A stretch of 64,000 nucleotides of DNA. Source: Aurantiochytrium sp. KH105 (taxonomy: Eukaryota; Sar; Bigyra; Thraustochytrida; Thraustochytriidae). The stretch spans positions 248,001 through 312,000 of the forward strand of contig BGKB01000055.1 of NCBI GenBank assembly GCA_003116975.1, read 5' to 3'. Under the pieces are notes generated by a model. That model was given only the letters and a program-made list of their open reading frames with translations. It was not told where the DNA came from and made no database searches. Below, one piece after another: positions 18,170-29,259 of this stretch; the stretch's first letter is position 1, and every line of letters begins with the position of its first letter. The position numbers and the translations under genes were made by a program.

Positions 18170-19608
18170 GGTTGCGAGGTTGTCGAGAGCTCGCTCTTAT
18201 CTCTGCTCACCTCGCTACTTTGCTAGCTGACCAGCTAGATGCTCGCTCGAGATTTAATCTGCTCGTCGATTCGGAGTCGATGGGGCCGAGCGAGGGGGGA
18301 GGCACAAGACGAACGCGTGGCGGACGCTTGCACGAGACGAGAGCAGCGAAGGGCCGAAATCCGCGCGACCCGTGGCGGCGACCGACAGGAGCGCGCAGAC
18401 GACTTTTGCGTCGCAAAACGAAGTGTGCTTTGATCGATTTCTGCTTAGCCCTTCGTCTCCTCGAGACGGCGCGTTGTCTCGCTTTCCTTTTACGACTGGC
18501 CGACACACCCCCTTTCCCCACGATTGACTGCTATTGGTGATGCATACAATTTACTTTCGACAGGGCATCAACAACTGAAACTATTCTATTCTAGCGCTAA
18601 CTTCTATTTTCATCAACATCAAGCCGCTAGCTTTCGTGCAAGGCGGCACGGTCGGCCAGGTCGCTGCAATATCGCATAACGGACAAATGTTCTTTGCTCT
18701 GGACAAGGCAGTATATGCAATGTGTCTGTCACTCACTGTCTCCTGTTTGTCCACTGGGCAGGGGAGCTGCTGGCTGTTGATCCAACGTCTCGCTGCTTTT
18801 AGCGAGCGAATGTGCTGAGCGGATTTCTTAATTTGTCGAGGAACGATGCGAGCGCGAAGACTCGGCGTCCTCTTTATCTAAAAGGACAGAAGTCCACACC
18901 CCTTGCATGATCGATTTGTGACAAAGTCGATCTCCATCTCGGCCTCGCGAGCGAAAATCCGCGCGGATCCGCGACCTCTACGCCTCCAATGGCCGCCGGC
19001 CAGCCGCGCCGCCATCGACTCGGCAAATGCCAAAAACAAACCCAAAAAAACACCCTTGGCACCCCAAAAAACGAAACGGATCTCCCGCGCACCTCTCTCC
19101 CGTATTTCCGGACGCTTCTCCCGGCATTCCTGTTCGCCAGCGCAGGTGCGGGGCGCGTGCTCTTTCCCGTCTTGTAACATACGCACTCTCCCCTCATATT
19201 GTCAAATCAATCTAAGATTTGAATCTACGTTGTACAAGACATGATCCCGTATCTGGCCCAAAGTTGACTGCCGCGGCGCAAGTGGACCTGAGGCGGCCGC
19301 AAGTGCGAAAGGAGCGCCGCGCAAGTGGAGTATCCCGCCCGCCGCCTCCGGCTCGTAGGAAACGAGGCGCGCACGGGATTCGCGCGCGCGACCCGGGTCC
19401 GGGGCGAGGCGTCCAATCCGTCGCGCAGACCGCGCTCCGCTCCGCCGGCGCACAGACTCCGCCCGCCCGCCCGCCCCCCGCGCGCGCGTGCGTGCGTGCG
19501 TGCGTGCGTGCGGCCTCGCTCTCCTCCCCACTACTTCTCCCCCCCGCGCGGCGCGCGCGTGCGTGTTCGGGCGCGCGACGCGGATCGAGCGAGGGACGGG
19601 ACGCGGCC
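18170..19608. other. Divergent intergenic region (CFAP20 / CCDC6-like)
   Basis: No supportable gene in 1.4 kb. The last 350 bp are strongly GC-rich with CG-alternating runs (CGTGCGTGCGTGCG near 19486-19510), likely the 5' leader and promoter of the CCDC6-like gene. The rest is featureless. Confidence 0.5.
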
Positions 19609-20217
19609 ATGGCGCAAAAGCTCGTGAACGGGGCGGAGATGCCGGCCGCCGAGACGCCCGCGTCCGGGCTCGACAGCGGCGACCTGCTGGACGCCGAGCG
19701 CCGCAAGAACGCGGCGCTCACTGACGAGCTCGCGGCCCTGCGCGCGCAGCTGCTCAAGAACAGCGTCGAGGCCGAGGCCGAGGAGGAGTTTCTCATCAAC
19801 AAGCTCAACAAGAAACTCGACCAGCTCGTACGCGAAAAGGAGCGTCTCGCGCAGGAGGTCGAGCGCGAGGAGGAGCTCATCACCAACACCCTCCAAAAGC
19901 AGCTTACCCAGCTTCGCAAGGACAAGATCGATCTGGAGAACAAGCTGGAGCAAGAGCAAGAGTGCATGGTGAACAAACTGCAGCGCCGTGTCGCCGTTCT
20001 CGAAAAGGAAAAGGACGACGCTCAGCGCAGGCGTCGTGAGGAGCGGCGCCGTGAGAGCGAGTTCATGCTCGACTGCCTTGCTACAATTAACGCCGAGGCC
20101 GATAAGGGACCAGCAGATGGTCCCCTTGTTGCCTTGCAGCGCAAGATGCTCGTGCGCCAGTCCCAGCTCAAGGAGCGCAAGGACTCGACGGTCTCGACGG
20201 TTTCCATGGAGCCGTGA
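19609..20217 (+). CDS. CCDC6-like coiled-coil protein
   Basis: A 202-aa protein starting at the first ATG after a GC-rich leader; the longer open frame upstream has no better start. It is almost entirely coiled coil with the repeating CCDC6 signature: EEEFLINKLNKKLDQLVREKERL, then EEELITNTLQKQLTQLRKDK, then LEQEQECMVNKLQRRVAVLEKEK. CCDC6 units have the same E-E-E-F-(I/L)-x-N-x-L-x-K-K and E-Q-E-x-x-V-N-x-L pattern. In animals CCDC6 is a cytoskeleton-associated and DNA-damage-linked scaffold. The role here is unknown. It is shorter than human CCDC6 and lacks the Pro-rich tail. Confidence 0.78.
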   Translation: MAQKLVNGAEMPAAETPASGLDSGDLLDAERRKNAALTDELAALRAQLLKNSVEAEAEEEFLINKLNKKLDQLVREKERLAQEVEREEELITNTLQKQLTQLRKDKIDLENKLEQEQECMVNKLQRRVAVLEKEKDDAQRRRREERRRESEFMLDCLATINAEADKGPADGPLVALQRKMLVRQSQLKERKDSTVSTVSMEP

Positions 20218-20842
20218 ATCCTCTTTATGGCCACGCGTGATGGCGCGCCGGCGCCTCATTTCAAGATAAAGCCAAAAGTATCGTCTCTTAGCGGGACGTG
20301 AACGGGTTGGGCCGCCCGCTGCGCAAGAATTGTGCACCTGACCCAAGCAAGCAGATTATCATCGTCACCCTTACTACTTATTGATTGTATAAAGTGTTCC
20401 TACGTTCACACAAAATATGGCTTCACATGCAGACAGATTGAGTATGCATTTTAGGACTTGCTCCAGGAGACTTGCTTCATACGATCTCTTTCCATTTGTA
20501 CAGATAGAGAGACGAGTTAAAGTTTACATTCGAGGTCTTTCTTTGTTGCTGCACACATTCCATGATTCCTTCCATCTGTACAGATAGAGAGACATGTTCA
20601 ACATGCATTCAAAGTCTTGCTGCAGGAGACTTGCTGCATACGATCTCTTTCCATGTGCACGGATAGATCACTTCCTCTCCAGGCTCACCCAAACCCCCGA
20701 CAATCGCGCGTTCAAGTAAAGGACGAAAGGCCTACGCTCAGACAAAAGCTTTTTTCTTCTTCTTCACATTTTGACACTTTCTAGTACACTCAAGATTCCC
20801 TTTCGCATGGACGTAGATCATCTGGCTGGCTACTCTTCACAC
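20218..20842. other. Convergent 3' spacer containing degenerate repeats
   Basis: The spacer separates the stops of the CCDC6-like and EF-hand genes. It contains the 159-bp-period repeat described separately and no gene. Confidence 0.5.
20444..20668. repeat. Imperfect direct repeats (period about 159 bp, sub-period about 80 bp)
   Basis: ATGCATT...CTTGCT.CAGGAGACTTGCT.CATACGATCTCTTTCCAT begins at 20444 and again at 20603. An internal copy of TCCATCTGTACAGATAGAGAGAC at about 20573 matches 20491. Roughly one and a half units with about 85-90% identity by eye. Confidence 0.7.
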
Positions 20843-23800
20843 TTACGGGCCCACGCGGACCGACGAAAGCGAAAGATGCCGAGTTTGCCTCTTTCGTAAC
20901 GCCTCGAACTCGGCCACCTGCGATCGGGCGAGGCGCAAGCGCTCCATGTGTACATTAAAGTGCTTTCCAGACTCAGAGTCGGCACTCGGATCAGCCGGCT
21001 TTTCCGGTGCAGAGGTTGGTCTTGCCACGCGCCGGACCTCGCTTGGCTCCTCTGCAGGTCGCACACGCACACGCACTCGCCCGCCTGCGCCGCTTTCATC
21101 GTATTCTAAGCGGAAGTCACGATTCCTCTCTGCGTCTCTGCGTTCACTGAGCCGAACGTGTGGCGGGCTCGCTCTATATTCGCGCATTGACGGGCCCGCC
21201 GGCTCCACCGTTGGACTTGGAGACGGCAAGGTCTGCTTTTCTTGTTCATGCTCGCGATCGAGTCGCCGCTTGTAAAACTCAATCGTCGCGTCTTGTACAG
21301 CAGACTGCAAGGTCGCGAGATCCAAGAGAATCTGGCCCTCTGGTACCCGCAAGGGTGCTTGTGCCATTGTGGGAGCAGATGGCATGACAAAGCTTTCTGC
21401 AGGAGATACCGTCCGTTGTCTCCTCGTGGGTCCCCGCGTGGCACCAGCGTTTGACCATTCCTCCGGAACCCTTACCTGGCGCACGCGAACATGATCCCCA
21501 CTCTCGTCCGAGACGAGTGTGCCCTTGTCATCGTCGTCGTCATCGTCCTCTTCCTCAAAGTAGGACTGAGCGCGACGAAGTCTCGCGGCAAGCTCGCGTA
21601 GCTCTTGAGGCCCAACACGAATGGAAATGCTTGATGCCACGCTCCGAGCGTCTTCGTCGCCGCCGCCGGCTTTATGGGGAAAATGACCGGGTGCGGGCTC
21701 CTCACGAGCCGGATTTGGTGACTCTCGGCGCGAGTACGGGCTTCCCCTGCGCTGCTCCTCCTCAAGAGGATGTGCCTTGGAGCGAACCCGAACAGTCTGA
21801 TGACTCTCGTACGGCATCTCTTGCTCGTGGTGCTGCGTGTGTTGCATGTGATGATGTTCGCCTTGTGCGGCTTGTCGAGCTGCAGCTGGCGCTGGAACAA
21901 AGACGTCAAAAGCTTTGACGAGATCTGCAAAGTTCAAGTGCTGCGATGAAAGTTCGAGCAAACCACATGCTTTCAGCACATGCTCATCAGTCAACGTCAA
22001 GGGCTGTCCGCTCCACTGCGCAAAATCCTCGAGCAGGCGTCGCGCATCTTCCACGCAAATTAGGCCGTCCCCGTTCCAGTCTCGGGCGTCAAAGGCGTTC
22101 TGAAGGGCTTCATATGCTGGTCCAAGCGCGACTGCATCGACGGTACTGGATCGCCATGCGCGCAAGCGCGCAGGGTCCCTTTCAAAGTCATTTGCGAGGC
22201 GAAGACGTGCGGTTAAAAGGTCGATACTCTCGTCCAAATCGTCGGGAAGTGGAGGTAGGCCCTCATCGTTTGAAGAGCGAAGCTGAGCAGCAAGCTTGGC
22301 CACAACTTGCTCCTTCATGGTCAAGAGCTCGCCGTCAATTTCTCTCGTCTTCTTTGTGCTCCGTGCCGATTGTTTTCCTTGAGCACCGTCTGCACCAAGT
22401 CGCTTCTTGAGACATAAAAGAGCAACGTCGAGGTCCTCAGCAATGTTTGCTGCGTGAGATGCGTCGCGCCCATAGGCACTGCGAAGCGCTGCTGCAGACG
22501 AAATGGAAAGTCGTGCAGCCTCATTCATCTCCCCGCCGGCATCCGTTGCTTTGCCTCGCTCAAGGATCTGCAAAATTGACTCGTGGTCCTCCGTGCCGGC
22601 AAGCACATGCTGAAACTCCTTCGGATACTGTCCAGGTCGCTCCGCAGCAAGAGCACGCATACTCGTCTTCCAAGGCCGTGACGATTCAGACGTGTCATGC
22701 ACTGCGAAGCCCTTGACATGATTTCGAGCTTCTTGCGACAAAAGCTCTGCGCGAAGAAGCTCGATACCTCTCGCGTCATCATCCGATTGATCGACCTGGG
22801 GAGAAGGCAAGTCCTGCTCACTTTCGTCTGTATTTGGCTGCTGCAAGGAAGGAGAGAGAGCCTGTGCAGAGTCGGGCTCCATTTCGCCAACTCTTCCGTC
22901 CTCGAACGTGTTTCCACGATGAATCGAGAAGGCGTACATGGCAGCCTCAAGATCGCTCGTGATGGTCGCGACGGAAGCCGACGAGGTGGCGCGATCTCTC
23001 GCTTCTTGACTGAAATTTCGGCTCGCCGAGGTGCGCACTCTAAAGATGGGCCGGTCCGCCGTCTCGTTCTCTTCTCGCAAACCTTCCTCTTTTGCATTCT
23101 CATTTGCATCGTTGTCGTCGTCTTCCACATCGTCATCGTCGTCATGCGTAATGACGACAATCTTTTCAAGATCGCGCATCTTGCGTCTTGCGGCGTCAAT
23201 CGCACTGCGCATGCTTTGCGCGGCCATTGGGTCTTCCAGCGCGACGGTGACCTTGCGGGGACTCGAGGATTTTGAAGAAATGCCATCTGGATGCATTTCA
23301 TGCACAATGACCTCGTCGTCATCGTCGGAGTCAGAATCGTCAGATTCGGAGTCGGATGCAGCGACGTCGACATCGGCACGAGGAGCGTGTTCGAAATCGC
23401 TGTCGCCACTCACGTCGTTGAGCTTGCGATACTCGACAAGATCGCCTGGACGTTCATTTGACTGGACACGGTCCCGGCGCTGCCGGCGTGGGCTTCGACG
23501 CGACTCTCGTCCCGACATATCTAGACTGAGTCGTGCGGCAGCGAGCTCCTCGACATCGCGAGCAATCAAGTCGTCAAGGGTCTCGACACCACGAAATCCT
23601 CTGCCGGCCTTTTGGCGCGAGCGAGGCGAAAGCGGGCCTGGCTGCTGCCACGTGTACTCGTCATCGTCGTCGTCGGCGTTCCCTTCCCCATCGTCGATGA
23701 GTCTGCTTTTACGCGGTTCAATGTCATAATCTCGCTGACCTCTACGCTGCCCTTTACGCTCTCGTGCGTCTTCCTTTTGATGCTGCTCCTGCTGCTGTTG

Positions 23801-23869
23801 TTGCTGACGGCGAGAGGTCCACCAAAAGTTGTCCTTGGAGCTCGCGCTGCTGTTGCATTTGATATGCAT
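20843..23869 (-). CDS. EF-hand protein with long charged, disordered regions
   Basis: A 1008-aa single-exon protein starting at MHIKCNSSAS; the frame extends six codons upstream only to a GTG. Residues 25-35 are glutamine-rich, followed by RS/RD-rich and acidic segments (SESDDSDSDDDDEVIVHE). Near residues 595-612 an EF-hand is clear: helix AYEALQNAFDARD, then loop DWNGDGLICVED with Asp, Asn, Asp, Gly, Ile and Asp in the expected positions. The partner loop (LELSSQHLNFADLVKAFDVF) is degenerate. The C-terminal third has short coiled-coil stretches and RVRVR-type basic runs. It probably binds Ca2+ and acts as a scaffold. No orthologue recognised. Confidence 0.72.
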   Translation of the reverse strand: MHIKCNSSASSKDNFWWTSRRQQQQQQEQHQKEDARERKGQRRGQRDYDIEPRKSRLIDDGEGNADDDDDEYTWQQPGPLSPRSRQKAGRGFRGVETLDDLIARDVEELAAARLSLDMSGRESRRSPRRQRRDRVQSNERPGDLVEYRKLNDVSGDSDFEHAPRADVDVAASDSESDDSDSDDDDEVIVHEMHPDGISSKSSSPRKVTVALEDPMAAQSMRSAIDAARRKMRDLEKIVVITHDDDDDVEDDDNDANENAKEEGLREENETADRPIFRVRTSASRNFSQEARDRATSSASVATITSDLEAAMYAFSIHRGNTFEDGRVGEMEPDSAQALSPSLQQPNTDESEQDLPSPQVDQSDDDARGIELLRAELLSQEARNHVKGFAVHDTSESSRPWKTSMRALAAERPGQYPKEFQHVLAGTEDHESILQILERGKATDAGGEMNEAARLSISSAAALRSAYGRDASHAANIAEDLDVALLCLKKRLGADGAQGKQSARSTKKTREIDGELLTMKEQVVAKLAAQLRSSNDEGLPPLPDDLDESIDLLTARLRLANDFERDPARLRAWRSSTVDAVALGPAYEALQNAFDARDWNGDGLICVEDARRLLEDFAQWSGQPLTLTDEHVLKACGLLELSSQHLNFADLVKAFDVFVPAPAAARQAAQGEHHHMQHTQHHEQEMPYESHQTVRVRSKAHPLEEEQRRGSPYSRRESPNPAREEPAPGHFPHKAGGGDEDARSVASSISIRVGPQELRELAARLRRAQSYFEEEDDDDDDDKGTLVSDESGDHVRVRQVRVPEEWSNAGATRGPTRRQRTVSPAESFVMPSAPTMAQAPLRVPEGQILLDLATLQSAVQDATIEFYKRRLDREHEQEKQTLPSPSPTVEPAGPSMREYRASPPHVRLSERRDAERNRDFRLEYDESGAGGRVRVRVRPAEEPSEVRRVARPTSAPEKPADPSADSESGKHFNVHMERLRLARSQVAEFEALRKRQTRHLSLSSVRVGP

Positions 23870-26012
23870 TCGACAACCCCAAGTCACGTGTTACATGCAA
23901 ACATACATCAATACGATCAAGCCGACCCAGCGCGATGCGTTTGTTCAATTTTTTCGTCATCTCAACGTCAGTCATTCCTGTTCCCTTTTTTCCACTTTCA
24001 TCCCACTCCTTGCCATTCTTCTCTTGCAATTTCAACTCCAAGCACGCTTTCACTCACCTCGCGGACCGCTTGCGCGTCGCTGGATCCGTCGGCTCCGACG
24101 TCCGAAAGCGATGGATCATCTGCGCAATCGTGCTGCCTCGCGTGTCATTCATGGCGCCCCTGTTCAGGAACTGCTTCCCGGTGGCGGTCGGGACACCCCG
24201 AATTCTCTTTTTCAGGCGGCCTGCGAATATCTTCGTTGCGCGGTTCCTTGCGCTCAATGGACGCTAGCGCGCTGTCCTCCCTTCCTTCCTGCGCCCGAGA
24301 CAAGGGACCGCAAGGGCTGGCTGCTCTTGTCTTGTCTTGTCTGCCTGCCGTCCAGCAGCAGCGGTTCCGGGCCGAGCGTTATTCCTGCTCGGCCTGGGCG
24401 CCTCCGCCTCTGCCGCGCGGCGCGGAGCCAGGGTCCGCCTTCCGGCCGCGCCCACGTCCGCGTCCGCGTCGCCGCCGGCGTCGGCTCCTCGCCGCGCCGA
24501 GCGTGTCCGCGCCCGCCTCCTCCTCGCCGCCGCGCTGCAGGTCGCTGCGCGCGGCCGCGGCCGCCGGGCCTGGATTGGATGCGCCCCTTCCGCGCCTGCT
24601 TGGCCGCCCTCAACCGAGCACACGCGCGCTTCTCGGCGCCGAGCTTCCGCCGCGCCGCGCCCGCTGGCCGCCGCCCGCTGGCCGCCGCCGCCCGCCCGGC
24701 CGCGGCCGCGCGTCGGTGTCGCCGCTGCGCGCCGGGCCGCTGCCCGTTCGCGCTTTGCTTTCGTACGTTGCGGCGGCTCGGGAAGTTGGGTCTGCGGGCT
24801 GGGCCTGCCTCGACTTTCTGTGGCGCGGGAGAAGAGGAGCAGCTGCAACGCCCGGCACGCGTGCGCGCGTGCGTGTCGATGACGAGCGCATGGGCGGCTG
24901 CTTGTCTTCGAAGCGAGGCCTGTATCGCGCAGGAGGGCGAAAGAAAGGAAATGGGCGGCAGGCTTTTGGGGTTGGAGCGTAGGTGGTGGGTGGGGAGGTG
25001 AATTACTGCTTCGACTTTGAGGAGGCCGGCCGTTGCGGCGAGGAAGAACTTGAAGAATGGTCCACCGGCAAGCTGAGCAGCGAGGACAGGCGCGGGGAGG
25101 GAGGGCTTGCGATGGAGAGTCTGGGTGGACGAAGTGGGGAATGAGGAGAGAAAGGGCACGGTGGTATGGGGCGGTCAGGGAAAGAAGAAGTGTCTCGCAA
25201 AGGATCAGATGTGGAGCGCACGACCGTTTGTATCTTGCGGACGGTTGTCGAAGTGTCGCTGACCTCGTTAACGTCTTTTGTTATCCAGCTCTCGACGATT
25301 GCACAAGCCGGACTTGCAAGAAGGTCGTTCTCTGCTCGCTGCAGAGCACAGAGCGCTGGGCATTCCCTTCTTCGATATAAGTTATCTTTGGTCTCCGTCT
25401 CCTTGCTCACGTGAACCAGTGGAAAGGCTTTTGGAGTGGATTGAATGCAACCGGCGAGCGGCCACGACAGATTTTCGAACGGAAATCATCTTGAACACTT
25501 GGACACATTGCAGTCAGGAATGCTACAGATGAGCGTGGTTTAGTACATTTCCCATCGAGTAATGCAACAGCAAGTCGTTCTTGCTTACTCTTCATAAGAA
25601 AAGAATGCCGTCATGCGGAAAGTATGAGACGACACCCAGAAACGCCATTCCTTTCTATTCTAAAATTCTTGTGCAAGGGAAAGCATTTGCAAACGTATCC
25701 TTTGCCAGATCTGCCGCCGTTTATGCAAGACTTTTCTCTTCAAGGATGAACTAACTCACAACAATTTCGAACCCTTCACGGCACGAACGATTTACCCTTT
25801 TTTTCTTACGACAATGATTACGGCAATTGTTGGTGTCGCGCGTCCCCGCGGCGCGATCAACGACGCTATGGAATCCCTCAGGCACGCCTGCAAGTGGCCC
25901 GGTCAGTAGTACCCTTGTCAACGGATAGGCGGAAAAAAGGGGTTCCACGCTTGCACGAAGACGAAACGTTGCCGTCGAGCACGGCGCGGGGCGCGCGCAC
26001 GGCCGGAAAGGA

Positions 26013-26043
<31 letters not shown>

Positions 26044-26068
26044 ACGGCAGTGACGAGTGCGTGGCACC
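23870..26068. other. Divergent intergenic region (EF-hand / kinesin)
   Basis: About 2.2 kb. The sequence at 24350-24850 is a GC-rich island whose overlapping open frames on both strands are Arg/Ala/Pro artefacts. A 135-codon minus-strand frame at 25003-25410 starts only at GTG and is Ser/Pro-rich. I cannot support a gene here. Confidence 0.45.
26012..26048. repeat. (GGC)n(GAC)n trinucleotide tract in the kinesin 5' leader
   Basis: Seven GGC units followed by six GAC units, about 20-57 bp upstream of the kinesin ATG. Confidence 0.8.
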
Positions 26069-29000
26069 ATGGAGCACAAGGTCGTAAATGATTACACCAA
26101 GGGCACCTCGACGGGCAACGATCACATCAAGGTTTTCGTGCGAGCTCGACCTCCCAATGATGGTGGCGAGGCGCCCAAGGACATGTGGACGCACAGTCCG
26201 AAGGAAAACCCGGGCAAACTTAGCATCAAGGACCCTTCGCGTCATGTCGGCGAACACGCCTTTCTCTTTGATGGCGTCCTTTGGTGCACGAACTCGCAAG
26301 AATCAGTCTTTCAAAGTGTCGCCAAGCCGCTCGTGGAGCACTGCTTGAGCGGCTACAATGGCTGTTGCTTTGCTTATGGACAGACGGGGTCTGGAAAAAC
26401 ATATTCCATGTTCGGCGAAAAGGGTGCCAAGAGAGGCATCATTCCTCGCTGCGTTGATCAGATTTTTTCCTTTGCCGAGCGCGAGCAACGCAAGAACAAA
26501 CATATTAGCATCAAGGTCGAGGTGTCCTTTCTTGAAATGTACTGCGATGAAATTCGAGATCTCGGACGTGCATACGTCGACAAGGAGGAAGAGAAAATAC
26601 ACAAGAAAATGAAAACATCAGAGTGGTACCTCGAAAAACTGAGGAGTCGATCTTCCTTTGCGAGCTCACCGCCACCAGAACTGAATGGCACGGCGCGCGA
26701 CAAATCAGACGACGGTCTGCAGATCCACGAAGACTTTGAGGGCAATGTCTTCGTCAAGGACTTGGCCGTCATCCCCGTCGTCAAGGCATCCGAGGTCCTC
26801 GAGATCGTTGAGCGGGGCTTCCGGCTCCGTGCGACCCATGGAACCAAGATGAATGAACACTCATCGCGATCGCATTCCGTTTTCACCGTGCGCGTGACGC
26901 AGCGCGATGCTTCAGAGAAGACGACAGTTGCAGGCGTCCTAAATTTGGTCGATCTCGCCGGAAGCGAAAGACTGGGCAAAAGTGAGTCCGAGGGCCAACG
27001 AATGCGGGAAACACTCTTTATCAACAGCTCGCTTAGTGCCCTCGGCAAAGTTGCAGCAGCGCTTGACCCCTCAACACCTAGCGCCTACATTCCATATCGA
27101 GACTCCAAGCTCACACGTTTGCTACAGAACTCGCTCGGTGGCAATGCGCATACGTCAGTTATTGCAACCCTGAACCCGACTCGTGTCAACTATGAAGAGT
27201 GTCTCTGCACACTTCAATTTGCAAACCGATGTCGTGCCGTTGTCAACCAGCCTCGCATCAACTATCTCGAGGGTTCGGGTCGTGGTCTCCTGCAGGCGGC
27301 AATTCGCCGGCTTCAGAGTCAAGTTCGAAGACTACGTTTTTTGATGGCCATTCTCTTGGCGAAAAAGAATAAGCAGCTCGCCGACATTTTGCGGGAGCTC
27401 GGTCACGGTGAAGTCCAAGTTCTCAACGACGGCCGAGTGCGCATGGCCGATGGCCGTGTTCTTGGCAACTCCATCGATGTTGCCGCTATTGAAAAGCAAG
27501 TGTCAAACGCTCTTGCTGCCCGTGATGCCTCCGAGGGCCGAAGCCCTGGGTCCCCCACGGATAGTGTGCTCGGAGGAGGTGCCGGAGGCGGAGGTCTGAG
27601 TGGTCTCGACGGTATGGGCAGTTTTGATCTTGCGAACCTGGAGGCCTCACCCTTTTTTAACTCTATTCTTGGCGGCGATGGTGCCGTCAATCCCGGCGAA
27701 GACTCGGGCGGCAATCTCAGTGATGGTGACGACGAAGACGATGAAGAGGCAGCACAGTGGGATGCACTTGGCACAAGTGGCGCTTTGCTACGGGGTAAAA
27801 TGCGAAGACTTCGGCTGAAAATGAAAAACGAGAGGACCGATCGCGCCTACGCAGATGACCGCGTGAAAACCCTCAAAAGCGAACTGCGCACGTCCGAAAC
27901 AACGCGAAAGAGCGATGCTGAGCGATACGCAAAAGAGTCTCGTAGGCTCCGTGACGAAGTTGCGAGCTTGCGAAAGGATCTCGTCGACACGCGGAGTACC
28001 GCAAAGAGCAAAATGGTGGTCATGCGGCGAGACTTGGAGGCCAGAATTGAAGCCGTCATGCAAAACTCAAAGCAATTACAGCAAAATACGCAACAACATC
28101 TCATGCAAGTCCCCAGCGCCCTCAAGGTTGACTCCGCCAAGCTCGAGAAAGCGCGCAAGCAAGTGGCGCGACTCTCAGAGACAATGAGTAAAAAGCATGC
28201 TGAGCACATTCGTGTTTTGCTGGACGCCAACCAAGTTCAAGTCGCCAATGTGCAGCAACAAGCAGAATACTGGGTCATGCAAAAGGACCTCGAATGTCGC
28301 CGCTTTGTTGCTGACTTTAATGCCTACCATCGAAAACGAACTACGGAGGTCAAGGACTTGCGTCGCGAGCTCGATGTCTTGTATGATTACGCCAATGTGC
28401 TTGCGCGCACTTTTAACAAGATGCAACGCGGGCACTACAAAATTCGCGTGACTTCGCGCGAGGATCTCTTGCAAGAGGTGCTCGTACGTTCCGATGAAGT
28501 GCCCAAGGCACCAGACCTCCGCTTTCGCAAGCTCAAACACCAGGCCAAAGTCTTGCATACTTTTATCAGGGATGCGGAAAAGGAAGCTGCACCCAGTGTC
28601 ACGGCAACGGCTGCTACTCCCGGCTCTGATGCTGCTCTATCATGTCTTAAAAAAGTGTCTAGCGCACTCCGCTCAAACAATGTCACGAATGAACCGGAAT
28701 CTGCGATTATTGGGTCGCGAACTGATTCCAAAGATGGGGAGGGTCTGCCAGAGGTAGACTCCCTCCTGAACAACGTCGAATTCCAAGGGGTCCGCCTTGA
28801 TGCTGATACTTCAGCCATGGATGAGCACGAGCTTCGGACGCTTGTGTTTGCTCTTCGAAAATACACAAGGTCTAACGCAGCGCAACGCGTCATTGAGGAG
28901 AATTTGCTCGCTCGCGTTTCAGATCATCCCACGGTTGCATACATTCGCACACTCGAGGAAGGCCTGCAAACGTATAAGCAATCGTACGAGGCCGAAGCTG

Positions 29001-29095
29001 CTCAGCACAAGTCTTTGCGCGTTGCGTTTGACAGTATGCAGCGCCGACAACGACGGCAAGAAAAGAATCGAGCACGACAACTTGCCAAAAAGTAG
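26069..29095 (+). CDS. Kinesin (N-terminal motor, orphan family)
   Basis: A 1008-aa ATP-driven microtubule motor. I start it at the ATG in a strong context (CACCATGG); the frame extends four codons further only from a GTG. The N-terminal motor domain spans about residues 10-400: P-loop GQTGSGKTY at 104-112, switch I NEHSSRSHS from residue 262, and switch II DLAGSE from residue 295. Other motor motifs are IPYRDSKLTRLL and the VNYEECLCTLQFANRC end. After the motor come a basic neck (AAIRRLQSQVRRLRFL), a Gly/Asp-rich acidic linker and long coiled coils to the C-terminus, consistent with a dimer. No cargo domain is recognisable and I cannot place it in a standard kinesin class. Confidence 0.95.
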   Translation: MEHKVVNDYTKGTSTGNDHIKVFVRARPPNDGGEAPKDMWTHSPKENPGKLSIKDPSRHVGEHAFLFDGVLWCTNSQESVFQSVAKPLVEHCLSGYNGCCFAYGQTGSGKTYSMFGEKGAKRGIIPRCVDQIFSFAEREQRKNKHISIKVEVSFLEMYCDEIRDLGRAYVDKEEEKIHKKMKTSEWYLEKLRSRSSFASSPPPELNGTARDKSDDGLQIHEDFEGNVFVKDLAVIPVVKASEVLEIVERGFRLRATHGTKMNEHSSRSHSVFTVRVTQRDASEKTTVAGVLNLVDLAGSERLGKSESEGQRMRETLFINSSLSALGKVAAALDPSTPSAYIPYRDSKLTRLLQNSLGGNAHTSVIATLNPTRVNYEECLCTLQFANRCRAVVNQPRINYLEGSGRGLLQAAIRRLQSQVRRLRFLMAILLAKKNKQLADILRELGHGEVQVLNDGRVRMADGRVLGNSIDVAAIEKQVSNALAARDASEGRSPGSPTDSVLGGGAGGGGLSGLDGMGSFDLANLEASPFFNSILGGDGAVNPGEDSGGNLSDGDDEDDEEAAQWDALGTSGALLRGKMRRLRLKMKNERTDRAYADDRVKTLKSELRTSETTRKSDAERYAKESRRLRDEVASLRKDLVDTRSTAKSKMVVMRRDLEARIEAVMQNSKQLQQNTQQHLMQVPSALKVDSAKLEKARKQVARLSETMSKKHAEHIRVLLDANQVQVANVQQQAEYWVMQKDLECRRFVADFNAYHRKRTTEVKDLRRELDVLYDYANVLARTFNKMQRGHYKIRVTSREDLLQEVLVRSDEVPKAPDLRFRKLKHQAKVLHTFIRDAEKEAAPSVTATAATPGSDAALSCLKKVSSALRSNNVTNEPESAIIGSRTDSKDGEGLPEVDSLLNNVEFQGVRLDADTSAMDEHELRTLVFALRKYTRSNAAQRVIEENLLARVSDHPTVAYIRTLEEGLQTYKQSYEAEAAQHKSLRVAFDSMQRRQRRQEKNRARQLAKK

Positions 29096-29259
29096 AAATT
29101 TGGGTATCTTTGAAAAAATATAAAAGGAAGTGAGGTATTGCAGCTCATCCCATTTTGGAGAAGACTGAGATTTCTAATTTTGCTGTATGCGCATCTTGAT
29201 GCAAACAAACAAAGAAACAAAGAAACAAATAAACAGAAATACGAAAGTAAACCTTTTAG

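Noticed and set aside
23612..25159. Open frames of 300-456 codons around the GC-rich island upstream of the kinesin
   Set aside because: Part is antisense to the EF-hand gene; the rest is GC-rich, low in complexity and open on both strands with no domain or good start.
25003..25410. 135-codon minus-strand frame
   Set aside because: It starts at GTG and its C-terminal half is Ser/Pro low-complexity sequence; no support as a gene.
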